A stretch of 64,000 nt of DNA from Buddleja alternifolia (lineage: Eukaryota > Streptophyta > Magnoliopsida > Lamiales > Scrophulariaceae): positions 42,964,423 to 43,028,422 of the forward strand of contig CM033394.1 in the NCBI GenBank assembly GCA_019426215.1. The letters run 5' to 3'. The translations under genes were made by a program, and so were the position numbers. Positions within the stretch are counted from its first letter, which is position 1; each line of letters begins with the position of its first letter. A model generated the notes under the pieces. It did no database searches. It had not been told where the DNA came from and worked only from the letters and a program-made list of their open reading frames with translations. Positions 1 through 11,518 of this stretch are shown one piece after another.

Positions 1-2075
1 TACCATTAAGGAAGGCACTCTTCACGTCCATTTGATAAACAGTAAACTTGTTGAAAGCTGCATACGCTAGAAACATGCGGATTGCTTCAAGACGGGCGAC
101 AGGAGCATATGTCTCATCAAAATCAATACCCTCTTCTTGGCAATAACCTTGAGCAACAAGTCTGGCCTTGTTTCTTATCACAATGTCATTCACATCCATC
201 TTGTTTCTATATACCCATCTAGTTCCAATGACTCCTTGGTGAGTTGGTCTTGGTACTAGCATCCAAACCTTACTACGCTCAAACGGATTAAGCTCTTCTT
301 GCATGGCTTCAATCCAACTAGGATCACATAACGCTTCATCCACTTTCTTAGGTTCCATTTGAGATAAAAAGCTTGCGAACATGGCCTCATTGAATGTAGC
401 GGCTCTAGTCCTAACAGGAACTTCAATGTCTTCAATAATCTGCTCAGATGGATGATCACGTAGCCATAGTCTATCAGGTTGGAAAGGGTTAAGAGGTTGA
501 ACAGGCGCTTGATTCACTTGCTCAGACGCTTGATTCTCCTCTTGCGTAGGCGCTTCAAGTTCACAGACTCTTCTTTGCTCTTGATGATCACTCCCTTCAT
601 GATCATCAGCATATCTTACATTATTATCCAAAGTAACCCCACGAGTAATCTTAGGAGGTGGCACTAAGATCTCATCATCGTCGTCGCTATCATCTTCAAT
701 GGTAATCTTAGACGTTTGATGACACAAATCTTCAACTCCTACATCATTCTCATTAACCTTACTCAGTTCTTGGTTAGCATCATCAAAAATAACATGAACA
801 GATTCCTCAATCTTCGATTTGATCTTGTTTAGGATGCGAAAATTCTTTCCATTCTTGGCGTAGCCTAGAAATATTCTCTCATCCATTTTAGGATCAAATG
901 TCTTTAGGCTTTGGGATCCATTATTATGGATAAAACATTTAGAACCAAAGACGTGAAAGTATGAAACATTTGGCTTACGTCCCTTCCATAGTTCTTATGG
1001 AGTTTTCCCATGCTGTTTGTTGATCACGCACCGGTTTTGAATGTAGCAAGCAGTGTTGATCGCTTCGGCCCAAAACCTAGGAGCAAGCTTGGACTTCGCT
1101 AAGATTGTCCTAGCAGCTTCCTTGAGCGTTCTGTTCCAGTGCTCAGCAACACCATTTTGTTGGGGAGTTCTGGGAGCTGAATACTCATGATGTATTTCAT
1201 TCTCTGCACAAGACTTCTCAACAATCTTATTAGTAAACTCAGTACCGTGATCGCTTCTTATTCGTGCAACCTTAAGATTTTTCAATGTTTGAAGTTGCCG
1301 AATAAGCGTTGTTAACTTGTCACATGTCTCATCTTTGGATGACAAAAATTCCACCCATGTATATCGAAAGAAATCATCTACTATCACCAACGTATACTTT
1401 TTACCGCTCACACTGATCATTTGAATAGGTCCAAACAGATCCATGTGAAGTAGTTCAAGTATTCTAGAGGTAGATAGATGAGGTTTTCTCTTAAAAGATG
1501 ATTTAACTTGTTTTCCCATTTGACAAATGTCACAAAGGCGATCTTTATGAAATGGTCCATTTGGTAATCCCTCTACAAGATTTTGATTTATAAGCTGAGA
1601 GATTGTCTTAAAGTTGAGATGATTCATTTTTCTATGCCATAACCAACCCGTTTTAGATTCACTTTTAGCAACAAAACATGTTGGGTTGTTATCAATTGTT
1701 GAACCCCAATCTATCAAATACACATTATTTGTTCTTTTACCTTTTAGTTTAGTAGATTTAGTCTTAGCATCATTTATATAGCAACAGTCGCTTGAGAATT
1801 TGACTTCAAAGCCTTTATCACAAAATTGACTTATGCTTAGTAAATTATGCTTCAAACCCTCAACAAAATAAACATCACTTATCATGATGTTCCCCCTATG
1901 CACAGTACCTATACCTTTGGTTTTACATTTGGAGTTGTCACCAAATACAACCTGAGGACCATTGGCAGCTCGATAGTTGATCAAAAGATCCTTGGAGCCT
2001 TTCATGTGCCTTGACGACCCACTGTCAATGTACCAAACAGATATATCGGCTCTAGCTCTAAGTACCTGCAATCAA
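1..2075 (-). pseudogene. Copia pol: protease, integrase and N-terminal reverse transcriptase
   Basis: In minus-strand order: an aspartic protease active site WYIDSGSSRHM near 2035-2005; a GAG-pre-integrase domain (WLWHRKMNH, then CDICQMGK) near 1650-1510; an integrase core with HMDLFGP, RSDHGTEF and NGVAEHWNR, keeping the D, D and E catalytic residues; then an ELWKG...SKCFIH stretch and an RVT_2 reverse transcriptase N-terminus ending DVKSAFLNG at position 1. A TAA at 995-997 replaces the usual Tyr codon in the 'PYELW' motif, so the polyprotein is interrupted between integrase and RT. The rest of RT and RNase H lies outside the window. Family identity is certain; the product is non-functional as written. 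Confidence 0.92.
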
Positions 2076-2331
2076 AAGGGAAGTTCTATTTCTGTTTAGG
2101 TACCCATTGTTGCTTGGGTCCTTTAACGTTAGTCACATTGTTAGTTTGAATTAGAACTTTAGGAACCCATATTTGCTTAATCTTCATTGCGGGAGGATTA
2201 GCCTTCTTGGGTTTCACATTGTGTTGTGTGTGCTTTTTGGGTGTATAATAATATCCTTGATTATAATAGTAATCATAATCGTAATTATCATAGTAGCGAT
2301 AATATGATCTAGACTGTTGTGGATATTGACG

Positions 2332-4293
2332 CTAGTATTTCATGGGCGCTGGCTTGGGATGCACTTTTAGTGTTGGATGCTTAGCGCTTGATTCACAGTG
2401 GTTAGGTTTATCCTTAGCTTTTTGAGTTTTTGGTTGAACCTTTCTTTGTGAATCTTTTGCTTTCGTCTTTCCCTTGCCTGAGTCAGATTTAGCTTTCTCA
2501 TTTGGCCTCGTACCATTGTTACTTGGTTCATTTTGTGTTTGACCTAGTGAACCTTCTTCAACAAAGAAAACACCCTTTTCTTTGTTATTCGCCATAACAT
2601 TAGATTTGTTTGGTTGTTTATCAAATTTATTGCATCATAAACTGGTCTTTTCACCAAATAACCTTGTTACCTCAGTCACATTATCTAGCTTTCTTGATGA
2701 TTTGGACAATGATGAGACGAGCTATTTTGATTTAGCAAGTCTAGCAATCAGCTCAGCTTCTCTCTTAACTATTACATCAAGATCACTTTTCAGATTGGTT
2801 ATCTCACTCTCGAGTGATTTGTTTTTCTCAATGCATTGTTGCTGAACTTGCAATCCTGCTTTGAGCGTCACATTATCATTCTTGAGTGATGAAATAATAT
2901 CGAAGTGGTTTTGATATAATTTGGCGGCGACTTGACAATCATTATAATATTCTTTAACTTTGTCAAGTAATTCATCATATGAAAGAAGAAGAGATAATTC
3001 AGTGTTTACCTCAGAGGTCGCTTCATCATCTCTGGCCATGAGACAAATGAGCGCTGAGTCATCCACTGGCTCATCATCGTCACTACTTTCCTCTGAAGAC
3101 TCCAAATCTTTAGGTGCGGACACTTGTTCTGATTCCGCTAGCAAACCTTGTTGACGAAGGTTGCTCCTGAATTGGTTTATATCTAAGTAATCCTGCCTTG
3201 AAGGCTTAGATACGTTTGGATAAGGGCAATTTACCTGGTAGTGCCCTGGTTTCTTGCAATTATAACAAAGATTAGTCTTTATCTTTTATTCATTTGTTAA
3301 CCTTGCATTGTGTGGTTTAGAGACCACGGGTGTTGAGAGATTCTGCTGATTAGACGCTTGGTACTGAATCGGCGTTGAAGGAGAAGGTGCAGAATATTGA
3401 TGCGCTTGATACTGTTGTTGTTGTACTGGAGCAGGCGCTTGATATAAACTTTGTCCTTGATGCTTAGGACTATTTCCTTTTTTTCATATCTTAAGAACTT
3501 TCTAAATCTATTCATAAGCGTTAGTTCCTCATCCTCACTGATATCTGAAACCTTTCCCTTATTACCTGATTTACCCTTGATTGATGTTATAAGCGCTCCA
3601 AACTCAATTACCGGACTGCTCACAACATTGCTAGCTGAATTTAAACTCAAACTCAAATGCTTTGAGCTCTAAAAAGGCATCTTCTGGAGTTAGAAGATCC
3701 AACATATTTGATTCTCTCATTGCTATTGTCTTCATCAAGAATCTACTAGGTAGACTTCTAAAGATCTTAACCACTATTTCTCGGTTTTGTAAATCCATAC
3801 CCAAAGATGTTAATTCTGTAACAAGAGTTGTAAATCTTATATCCAATTGCTCTAAAGTCTCATTAGGTAACATCTTAAAATTGTTAAATTTTTCTTTGGC
3901 GATGGAAAGCTTATTTTCCTTGATCTGAGCTGAACCACCACAAATTATAGCCAACTTATCCCATATTTCCTTAGTAGTATTACATGACTTAACGTTGTTG
4001 AATAAGTTGTCATTATCACCAATAGCCGTATATAGAGCGTTACGACCAACATTGTCCAGATTTGCTCTTCGATGCTCATCAGTGGACCACTCTTGTTTTG
4101 GTTTCTCAACATAGCCATCTGAGGTTTGTTCAGTAGCTCCTGGTGCTCTGGTGATAATCTTTAGAATTCGTATCGGTCCATATGAAATAATATCGCGCAT
4201 TTCGTCATCACATGAGCAAAGATATGTAAAAGTTTTGACCTTCCAGAAATCAAAATTTGATTCGGTCAATTTGGGAACTTTATAGAATGCCAT
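2332..4293 (-). pseudogene. Copia gag with CCHC zinc knuckle (frameshifted)
   Basis: Starts at ATG 4293 (MAFYKVPKLTESNFDFWKVK), a typical UBN2-type plant Copia gag N-terminus. The first frame runs to 3631. A shift near 3650 continues the protein (NSASNVVSSPVIEFGALI...) and another near 3480 leads through a Gln/Ser/Pro-rich spacer into a zinc knuckle CYNCKKPGHYQVNC at about 3265-3224. An acidic Ser/Glu/Asp stretch and a probable coiled coil (3144-2722), then a Lys-rich linker (2595-2332), follow. The frames are displaced but the order is continuous, so this is one gag gene with several indels. Its closest relative in the window is the truncated gag at 25440-25800, which starts with nearly the same residues. 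Confidence 0.9.
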
Positions 4294-4377
4294 AAAAAGA
4301 AATGAAAAGCAAATAGATTTGAAAAGGATATAAACAAGCTATTATGCTTGGAAATTTTAAAAATTTCAACTTTAACC

Positions 4378-4389
4378 GCTCTGATACCA
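4378..4389 (-). other. Copia primer-binding site (initiator Met-tRNA type)
   Basis: On the minus strand this reads TGGTATCAGAGC, complementary to the 3' end of plant initiator tRNA-Met. It lies 2 bases internal to the LTR end at 4392. The second family member has the same arrangement at 25903-25914. Confidence 0.93.
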
Positions 4390-4391
4390 CT

Positions 4392-5894
4392 TGTTGGTCC
4401 TAAGTGGCATACGAAACGGTCTAAAAAGGGGTGGGTTGAATAGACCCTGAAGTCTTTTTCGACTTCAAAAATATTCGTATTGAAATTAGTTGGATGCTTG
4501 AAAAGTAGGCACTTGATTGAGCGTCTATTGAAGACTGTTTTAGAAAGTTAACTTAGACTTCAAGATTTGAATGCTATAACCAGATAGGTTTAAGCGTTCA
4601 ATTCTTTGATCAGTGTTAGCACATCAAAATAATTTTAGAGTCTTCTCTTTTTGAAAGCTTTAGCGTCACATGAGGTGTTTTAGTTGCTTAGCGTTCGATT
4701 GATTTCTACTTAACAGATTTATGCAATGATATGACAATATGAAAATTGACTGTAAAGTAAAGGACACAATATTTATAAGGTTCATTGGGTGATGTAATCC
4801 CAACTACGTCTTTCTTCTCCTTGAACACTTGGAGGAAATCCACTAAAATGATTCTCAAAGAATCACACAGAATCTTCTACAAATTAGGGAGAGATGGATA
4901 TTGATGACTTGAGCTCCTTGATTACACAGATTTCTGCTCCAAGACACTTCTATCCCCTTGCTTCTTTCACTTACAAATAATGCAAGTATCCAACTTCGAC
5001 TTCACACAGATCGCGAGGCTTGGATGAGATTTTTCTAAAGGTCTGTTTGATTTGGTTAAAGTTCAAACAACTTGGTATTATCTCAATAGTAATGTGGGTT
5101 TCTCCAAAAAGAAGGTTTGAGATATTGGTTGACTGTCTCAGGAATTTAAGAAAAGCAAAGAGAATGTTTGCTTAAATATTCTGGCTTTTCTGAGAATTTA
5201 AGTAATGAGACTTCAATGCAACAACAATTTGGCTTGGAATAAGATTGTTGTTTTGGCTTGTTGTTGAAGTTCTATATATAGGCAATCTTGGAAAAAGTGT
5301 CCGTTTGACACATGCACAGGCGTGTGTCTCTCACTTCCGTGAGTGAACAACTTTTGTCCTTTTTCCTAAAAATTTACTGCACAAAAGTTGGTGCTGTAGT
5401 CTGTAAAAGTCGACAGTCAATGGGGTGGCTTCTCTATACGTCCAAAAGAACTTGTCACATTTAATGCTCTTATCAGCATTTAATGCATTTGACATAAATG
5501 CCCGTTGACAATTAATGATCTGGGAATACTCGCATTAAACTTCTTCTGGACTTAGAAATAAATTCAGGTGAAATCAGTCATTGATAGACGCTCATTCATC
5601 CTTGAATAACTTTTGTCCTATAATCAACGCTTGATGTAGCTTGTCGTTTGGACGCTTGGAATCTTCATCTTCATTCACACTTAACTTCTGATAAGCTCAC
5701 TCAAAAATTATCAGACGCTTAGTCTAAGACTACTTAGCCTAACAATCTAGAATAAAGTAAAGCAAAGCCAATACAAATCTAACGCTTCAAAGCTTATACA
5801 TAATTTCTAAATAAAATCAAACTTACATATTTTGGGGTCTAACATAACATCCTAATTGTCATCATCAAAACATCTAACATGAAATTTTCTAACA
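4392..5894 (-). repeat. Copia 5' LTR, 1503 bp
   Basis: Boundaries are set by the primer-binding site on one side and by TGTTAG...CCAACA termini (minus-strand reading). The same ends occur in the LTRs at 25917-27737 and 27738-28689. The LTR is rich in the words 'gcgct/agcgtt' and 'acgcttga'. A palindromic TATA-like run at 5272-5281 (tctatatata) is the best promoter candidate. The 5 bases outside the outer end are gagga (5895-5899), the candidate target duplication; its partner lies outside the window. Confidence 0.9.
5272..5281 (-). promoter_or_regulatory. candidate TATA box in Copia LTR
   Basis: A CTATATATAG-type word lies in the LTR, upstream of gag on the minus strand. The related LTR at 25917-27737 has a TATA-like CTATAAATA (minus) near 26930. 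Placement fits a U3/R boundary, but no transcription start can be seen. Confidence 0.4.
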
Positions 5895-5909
5895 GAGGAG
5901 CTCAGCCTG

Positions 5910-6656
5910 ATGTTTTTACATCAGTTTGCCAGTAGCAAGAGGTATCAAAAGACCTCTTTGAGCTTGTTCAATATGCGCCAAGAAGTTAATGAACCCTTAA
6001 GAGGGTACATATAGAGATTCAATGATGCTGCTTTGGAGGTACCTTCAGCGAATGGTGAGGTTCTAGCTAATGCATTCACCCAAGGCTTGAAGAACGGAGA
6101 TTTCTTCAGGTCCCTGGTTAAAAAGCCTGCTGTCAATTTTGACAACCTGCTAGAAAGGGTAGAGAAGTATGTGAATCTGGAGGAAGCAACCCAAGCGAAG
6201 CTAGCTAGCAGCAACCCAAGCGAAGCTATCTAGCAGCAACCCGCTGTTAGGATTGAAAACAAGGTCCCAGTGGAAATCAAGAATCCCACCTATTCAAATA
6301 GATATCGGGAGGAGTATCAAAATCTAGCGCGGACACCTCTTAAGGTGACTCCAGAAAAAGTTCTTACGGCAATAGAGAAGGAGAACAAAAAAATGATGAG
6401 GTGGCCACGAAGCGCGATTTATGGATCAACTCATCCTAAATCCGACAAGTACTGCCATTTTCATAAAGATTACGGGCATAATACTAATACTTATTGGCAT
6501 CTATTGAGCGAAATAGAAAGGCTAATAGAATGTGGGCACTTGCAAGAGCTCATATGTCTTGATCGTGAGAAGAGCACAAGAATTTTCGAAAGGAGTCCTG
6601 CCTCACCACGGTATAGGGCAGCTGTTGAAATGCGTCCTCAGGAGTATCCAAAGTAG
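5910..6656 (+). pseudogene. Ty3/Gypsy gag, two in-frame stops
   Basis: One continuous frame from ATG 5910 to TAG 6656, broken by TAG at 6012-6014 and TAG at 6231-6233. The first part (FASSKRYQK, LFNMRQEVNEPLRGY, RFNDAALEV, FTQGLKNGDFFRSL) is the plant Ty3/Gypsy gag core. The second part contains the zinc-binding-like motif CHFHKDYGHNTNTYWHLLSE followed by IERLIECGHLQELI, typical of the gag C-terminus of plant Gypsy elements. No protease follows. The N-terminus is probably incomplete because the Copia LTR ends only 16 bp upstream. Confidence 0.85.
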
Positions 6657-6949
6657 GCAAGGGAGAGAAGAAATGAAGAAGGAAGGCCAAAAATTATCTA
6701 GGTCGTGGAATGTGCACAATCTGAGAAAGTTCTACACTTGAAGAAAGGAATATCCACATGAAGTTAGTACGCTTATTGCTTTTCTAAATAAATGCTTGAT
6801 TTGGAAGCATCTAGAAGTAGTTTGATTTTCATTTTTTTTGTATCATGCAATGCATGCCTGTTTTCTTCTGATGAGACTGACAAATAATGAAGTTTTTGTG
6901 TTATTATCTCTAACGCCATGTCGCCATGAAAATAATAACATATAAGATA

Positions 6950-7415
6950 ACAACATCAAGTTTCTCCACGTAAATCTCCACGCGGCGTAAGCCCTGCCAT
7001 TAACAACATCAAGCAGCTGGTAATTATCCACGTAAATCTCCACGCAGCGTAAGCCCTGACATTAACAACATCAGGCAGCTGGTAATTCTCCACGTAAATC
7101 TCCACGCAGCGTAAGCCCTGACATTAACAACATCAAGCAGCATGTAAATCTCCACGCGGTGTAAGCCCTAACATTAACAATATCAGGCAACTGACAATTC
7201 TCCACGTAAATCTCCACGCGACGTAAGCCCTGACATTAATAACATCAAGCAACTGGTAATTCTCCACGTAAATCTCCACGCGGCGTAAGCCCTGACATTA
7301 ACAACGTCAGCCAGCTGGTACTTCTCCAGGTAAATCTCCAAGAAGTGTAAGCCCTGGCATTGACTACTTCAGGCAGCCAGTAATGCTCCAAATAAGACCT
7401 AGCCGATGTTAGCCC
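6950..7415 (+). repeat. 62-bp minisatellite, about 7 units
   Basis: Imperfect tandem units of about 62 bp, recognisable by 'taaatctccacgcggcgtaa' followed by 'gccctgacattaacaacatc'. One unit near 7130-7150 is shortened and the last ones (after 7320) are more diverged. The array lies between gag and the 3' LTR. Tandem arrays in the 3' untranslated region are known from Tat/Ogre-type Gypsy elements. Confidence 0.88.
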
Positions 7416-8183
7416 TACTAAAAGGCTGCTTGTAAGCCCTAGACAACATAACATGTATATATTGTGAATAAATTTGCATTTATACATTCTCCATGGAAAG
7501 CATATATTTGTTGTGAATAAAATCACATGCATTTGGTATTTTCCATCAAGATCATATACTAAAGGTGAAAAAATAAATATCTCTTATTATTATTCAAAGA
7601 AAGGGAAAGCTCGTGCCCTAAAAGTGAGCACGATACAAAAAACTAACATATGTGTCACGAAATGTGAGCACAAAAACAAAGTACTAGCAGGAAAAATAAA
7701 ATGCAGGAAAAGGAAAGTCCTATTTGCACAAGGAGTTCGAAGGGAGGAGTTTTATCAAACAAGGCAACAAGTGGAAGGAAAAGCAAGGGAAATGGGAGAA
7801 TTTTAGGTCCCCCCCCCCCCCCCCAAAAAAAAAAAAAATTGGCCACCACCTCATGGGATAGCCCATGAGCTCATCATGAGGTCACCCATGAGCTCACTTA
7901 TTAGCTTGCCACCAGGATAGCTCAACGTGCATTTTTCGCGTGTTCTGCAAATGCAACATTGGAGGCTACCAACATGAAAATAGCTTGGTGAAAGACGTCA
8001 TAAAAGAGGAATTAATACACCCCATACTCTTTTTTCCTTAACCTCGGTTTTTTCCCATTGAATTTTTCCGGGTAAGGTATTTAACGAGGTCATAAGTGTA
8101 TTAAAAAGGATCTCACCCTCTTGAAATTATGACAATTTATTATACTCTCGAGATTTTTTGAGCCTTTTATTCCAAAATTCTCA

Positions 8184-8195
8184 AGAGTAGGGGGG
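8184..8195 (+). other. polypurine tract of Gypsy element
   Basis: A purine-rich run (aagagtaggggg) ends 4 bases before the LTR start TGATA at 8200. This is the expected place for the plus-strand primer of reverse transcription and supports the LTR boundary. Confidence 0.7.
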
Positions 8196-8199
8196 CTTA

Positions 8200-8884
8200 T
8201 GATATGGGTCATAATTTTTAATTTTTCCGAATGGGCCCAATTCATTAAATTGAAGAAGGCCTTCAAAGGGAAAGCTCGTGAAAGCCCAAGGACATGCTTG
8301 TGAGAATGCTAAGAGGAAAGCCCAAACGAAAGCTCATGGAAATGCCTACGAGAAAACTCAAATAAATGGATATTTGGTGAATCTTATCTTCAGCCACCAA
8401 ATCCTAAAAAGAGGGATATAGCTCATCATATCCCCCAATATCCGAGAACAAGTTGGAAGTCATCCAAGACTCCCCAATGACTAGGGAAATCGGCCATAAG
8501 GCCTATTTATATGCATTTTTACTTCATTTTTTGTAAGTTAAGTCAAGTTAATTCAAGTTCAATTTAAGTGAAATTTTGAGTAGGGAAAGTCGAGTCCATT
8601 AAATTGTATTGTTAGGATTACGTTCTTGAATATTCAAAGTCAATAAAGAAAGCCATTTTTTCTCCATTTTTTCTACAAATTTCGAATACTTCCATATTTG
8701 TGAAATTGAGAGTGTTAATCAAGAGTTTAATTACAACAATCAATCGAAGACCTTGTTTGGTTCTCCAATTTTTTTGGTGTGAAAATCCGAACCACATCAG
8801 GCATGAAGGCAAACCCGTCAAGAAAGCCACTCATCAGATGAGATTGAAACTCCTCTATAATAGAGATGACGCAACCTACTATCA
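8200..8884 (+). repeat. Gypsy 3' LTR, about 685 bp
   Basis: Begins TGATA right after the polypurine tract and ends TATCA at 8884, a 5-bp terminal inverted repeat typical of LTRs. Inside are a TATA-like 'cctatttatatgc' near 8500 and an AATAAA polyadenylation signal at 8642-8647, in the order expected for U3-R-U5. The second LTR is not present for comparison, so the exact end rests on the terminal motif. Confidence 0.72.
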
Positions 8885-9150
8885 CAAGTGAGTTTAAACG
8901 CAATAATCTCCTTATGGAAAGTAATGGACAAGACGAAATGAATTCAACCTCGACGGTTGTGTAGTTTTCATTTCAAGGGTCTTATTTGGTAGGTTTCGAA
9001 CCTCAAATCTCGATGTTTGGCACGTAATGTATTATGGAGTACGAGATGATAAACTTTATTTTACAATAGAAGATATGAAGTGCGTTTTAGATCTTATTAT
9101 AATAATTTTTAAGAAATAATTTATTAACAATAGATTTTCTTTGCTTGTGG
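8885..9150. other. unannotated spacer
   Basis: No coding, RNA or repeat feature recognised. AT-rich plant spacer between the Gypsy LTR and the foldback MITE. Confidence 0.6.
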
Positions 9151-9160
9151 GGTTGAAATG

Positions 9161-9711
9161 GGGGAAATTGCATTTTTAGTCCCGTAACTTTGCCCCATTT
9201 CACTTTTGGTCCTATTAGTTACGGGATTCTCACTTTACGTCCCATATTTTTCAAAAATTCTCACTTTTGGTCCCAAACTCCTGATTCCGTCTATTTTTAA
9301 CATGAAATGACACGTGAGTGGCCCGTGCGCCGTTAGCCAGCTGGGTATGGGGGGGGGGAATTGTTCATTTTGACTGTTTGGGAGGTAAAATTGGCACCAA
9401 TATTGGCGTCAAAATTGAGAAAAACTTATCTAATTTTGCCCCAAAATTTGATATCCCCTTCTTTTTTCTCAATTTTACCGCTAATTTTGCCTCCCAAACA
9501 GTCAAAGCAAACAATTCCCCCCTAAACCCAGCTGGCTAACTGCGCACGAGCCATTCACGTGTCATTCCAAGTTAGAAATAGATGAAATCAGGGGTTTGGG
9601 ATCAAAAGTGAGAATTTTTGAAAGATATGGGATGTAAAATGAGAATCCCGTAACTAATGGGATCAAAAGTGAAATGGGGCAAAGTTACGGGACTAAAAAT
9701 GCGATTTTCCC
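9161..9711. mobile_element. Foldback MITE, Mutator-like, 551 bp
   Basis: Almost the whole element is an inverted repeat. The left end GGGGAAATTGCATTTTTAGT is matched by the reverse complement of the right end, GGGAAAATCGCATTTTTAGT. Matching continues inward through 'cccgtaactttgcccc', 'ggtccc', 'cacgtgt' and 'gccagctgg' up to the centre near 9436. It is flanked by an identical 10-bp sequence, ggttgaaatg, at 9151-9160 and 9712-9721, within the 8-11 bp range of Mutator-like elements. It has no coding capacity. The 73-codon ORF at 9318-9539 is an accidental reading of the arms. Confidence 0.9.
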
Positions 9712-9721
9712 GGTTGAAATG

Positions 9722-10273
9722 AGAGGTAAAATGCACCCTCATTCACGGTTTTCTACAGAACTCAATTGTGAAATTTACCCTTCATTTCTTATAACTTTTG
9801 CTTTTCATTTTTCTTTCCGAGGAAAGTACATGGGGCATGATAGACTTGAACTTTCAACTAAAGTTGCTATCAGACTAAGAAAATCTAACTTTATAGTTGA
9901 AAATTTCCAATAAGAAAAGGCGTGGGGCCTAAATGCAAGAAATAGCCAAATAATGGGCACCTTTTTCAAAATTTTCAAATATATTTACTTCAAAATATTG
10001 AATAAATTAATACCAAGAAATTAGCTGGGGCTTTAGTGAACTCACCACCCACTCATTCACTCTTGAAGATGATCATGATACTTAGAAATAAAAACAACCA
10101 TTTTAAAATGTGGTCTCTTTGTTGTGTTCTTACCATGCATTAAAAGAAGCATGTTTAAGTTCCTTCTGATTGGTAAGAATTTAAGTTAAAATACATAATT
10201 CTATAGTAGAAATGAGTGAAGAAAACTACTCATTATATCGTAATCTAATAATGAATATTGAACAAATTGAAAT
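9722..10273. other. unannotated spacer
   Basis: AT-rich spacer. No supported gene or repeat seen. Confidence 0.6.
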
Positions 10274-10640
10274 ACATCCGGTCCACTAGAAAACCAAGCG
10301 AGGTTTTCTATTACAGTTGCGTATTGTTGCATCTCCTATATTGCAAGACATGGATGAGTGACACGTCACAGATATTTTTTTATCCGTCTTTCTGTTAATC
10401 GTACATGTATCTAATCCAATCCACTGAAAAACCAAATTAGGTCTTTTATTGCAGTTGCATGTTGCATCTCCTATAATATTGCAAGACATGAATTAGTAAC
10501 ACGTCACAAATAATTTTTTATTCATCTATGAAAATGTTCTCTCAACTCAACTGCATACATGTCACTCATACATCCGGTCCACTATAAAACCAAATGAGGT
10601 TTTCTATTGTAATTAATATGTTACATATCTTATTCCAATC
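10274..10640. repeat. degenerate tandem repeat, three units of about 140-160 bp
   Basis: Three diverged units start near 10274, 10415 and 10571, each with 'catccggtccactagaaaac' or a variant, then a 'tgcatctcctat...attgcaagacatg' block and 'acacgtcaca'. The third unit is incomplete. No coding potential. Family unknown. Confidence 0.65.
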
Positions 10641-10779
10641 CATTAAACACGTCACATACAATGTCTTATTCCCCTACTCACGTCAATTATCTATGTACTA
10701 CTAGTCAAGTTGAAAGTGTTGTGTAGGAAACTTCTGTCTTCTTTCAGGATGACCATTTCAAAGGCTTCATCTGAAACAA

Positions 10780-10782
<3 letters not shown>

Positions 10783-10811
<29 letters not shown>
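10783..10811. repeat. (TA)n microsatellite
   Basis: Uninterrupted TA dinucleotide run. Confidence 0.95.
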
Positions 10812-10814
<3 letters not shown>

Positions 10815-10869
10815 TACGTGTATCCTTTAACCACATTGAGTCAGGACAATCTTATTAGCACCGAGTCGG

Positions 10870-10997
10870 CCCACAAGTGGGTAAAGTATTCCCAATAAGT
10901 AGAACTCTATTCACAAATAATTGAACACTGAACCTTTGTTTAACGACTGAGAGTACGAACCACTCATACCAACCACTTATTAATATATATATATATA
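10870..10997 (-). repeat. SINE-like repeat unit left of the MULE
   Basis: This segment (cccaataagtagaactctat through ccaaccacttattaa plus a TA run) is the same sequence as in the units at 22055-22391. In minus orientation it contains a B-box-like GTTCAATTA/GTTCGATTA and an A-box-like AGTGGTTGG, suggesting a tRNA-derived SINE. It ends in the TA run into which the MULE inserted. Confidence 0.6.
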
Positions 10998-10999
10998 TA

Positions 11000-11092
11000 G
11001 GATATGGATCAAATACATCCCATTTCATTAGGTAAGATATAAGACCCAATCTACACCCTTGATACCATTTGATCCAAAAGTCCGGATTTAAC
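11000..11092. repeat. MULE left terminal inverted repeat
   Basis: Pairs with the right TIR at 21948-22040. The central 20 bases AAGATATAAGACCCAATCTA are identical. Matching continues to about 'agtccggatt' at the inner end. The outermost base cannot be fixed because the flank is a TA run. Confidence 0.9.
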
Positions 11093-11518
11093 TCCAATTT
11101 TCAGATTTTATAATTGTTTTTATTGCTGTCAGGGGCATTTTAGGCATTAAATGATAACAACCATATGCAATTTTCATGCAGTATCAAATCAAATCCCCCT
11201 TACTACGCGCCATAACAGAATTCAATATTTTCTTTCCATTTTCAGCTCGATCAGATCACAAATTATTCAATTTGATCACAGTATTCATCATCAAATTCAA
11301 TAAACCAGCAAAGATCGTTTCATCACAATCCATTTTGTCCATCAATTTTCAATTCGATCATATCAAAGCTCGTTTCATGGCAATCCATTTCGTTCGGTTC
11401 ACGATTGATTCGAATCAATAAATTATAATCGTCAATTCATAATAATCGGCAGTTCATCGTTCATCAATTATCGTCATCGCCAGTTCAGTGCTTATCAACA
11501 TCGTCAGTTTTCGCGTTT

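Larger units (their letters stand above)
1..5894 (-). mobile_element. Ty1/Copia LTR retrotransposon, 5' portion (runs off window start)
   Basis: Read on the minus strand the order is LTR (5894-4392), primer-binding site, gag with a CCHC zinc knuckle, protease, integrase and the beginning of reverse transcriptase. Integrase before RT is the diagnostic Ty1/Copia order. The remaining RT, RNase H and 3' LTR lie beyond position 1. The LTR starts TGTTAG and ends CCAACA. The coding region has several frameshifts and a stop, so the copy is not autonomous. A second, truncated copy of the same family lies at 25440-27737. The insertion abuts, and probably interrupts, the Ty3/Gypsy gag remnant starting at 5895. 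Assignment to the Sirevirus-like branch is possible from the gag type but not proven. Confidence 0.93.
5895..8884 (+). mobile_element. Ty3/Gypsy-type element with gag and 3' LTR but no pol
   Basis: Plus-strand remnant beginning directly at the Copia LTR edge: a gag pseudogene (5910-6656), spacer, a 62-bp minisatellite (6950-7415), a second spacer with a C-run/A-run (about 7810-7838), a polypurine tract and a 3' LTR (8200-8884). No reverse transcriptase, integrase or protease motif was found in any frame between gag and the LTR. It could be a deletion derivative or a gag-only (TR-GAG-like) non-autonomous element. The 5' LTR is missing from the window and was probably separated by the Copia insertion. 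Confidence 0.75.

Noticed and set aside
6950..7415. Regular 62-bp units as CRISPR or centromeric satellite
   Set aside because: No spacer structure and far too short an array; it lies between gag and LTR of a Gypsy element.
7474..7806. 110-codon Lys-rich ORF
   Set aside because: Lies in the Gypsy spacer, ends at a C homopolymer, no recognisable domain, strong A-bias explains the Lys content.
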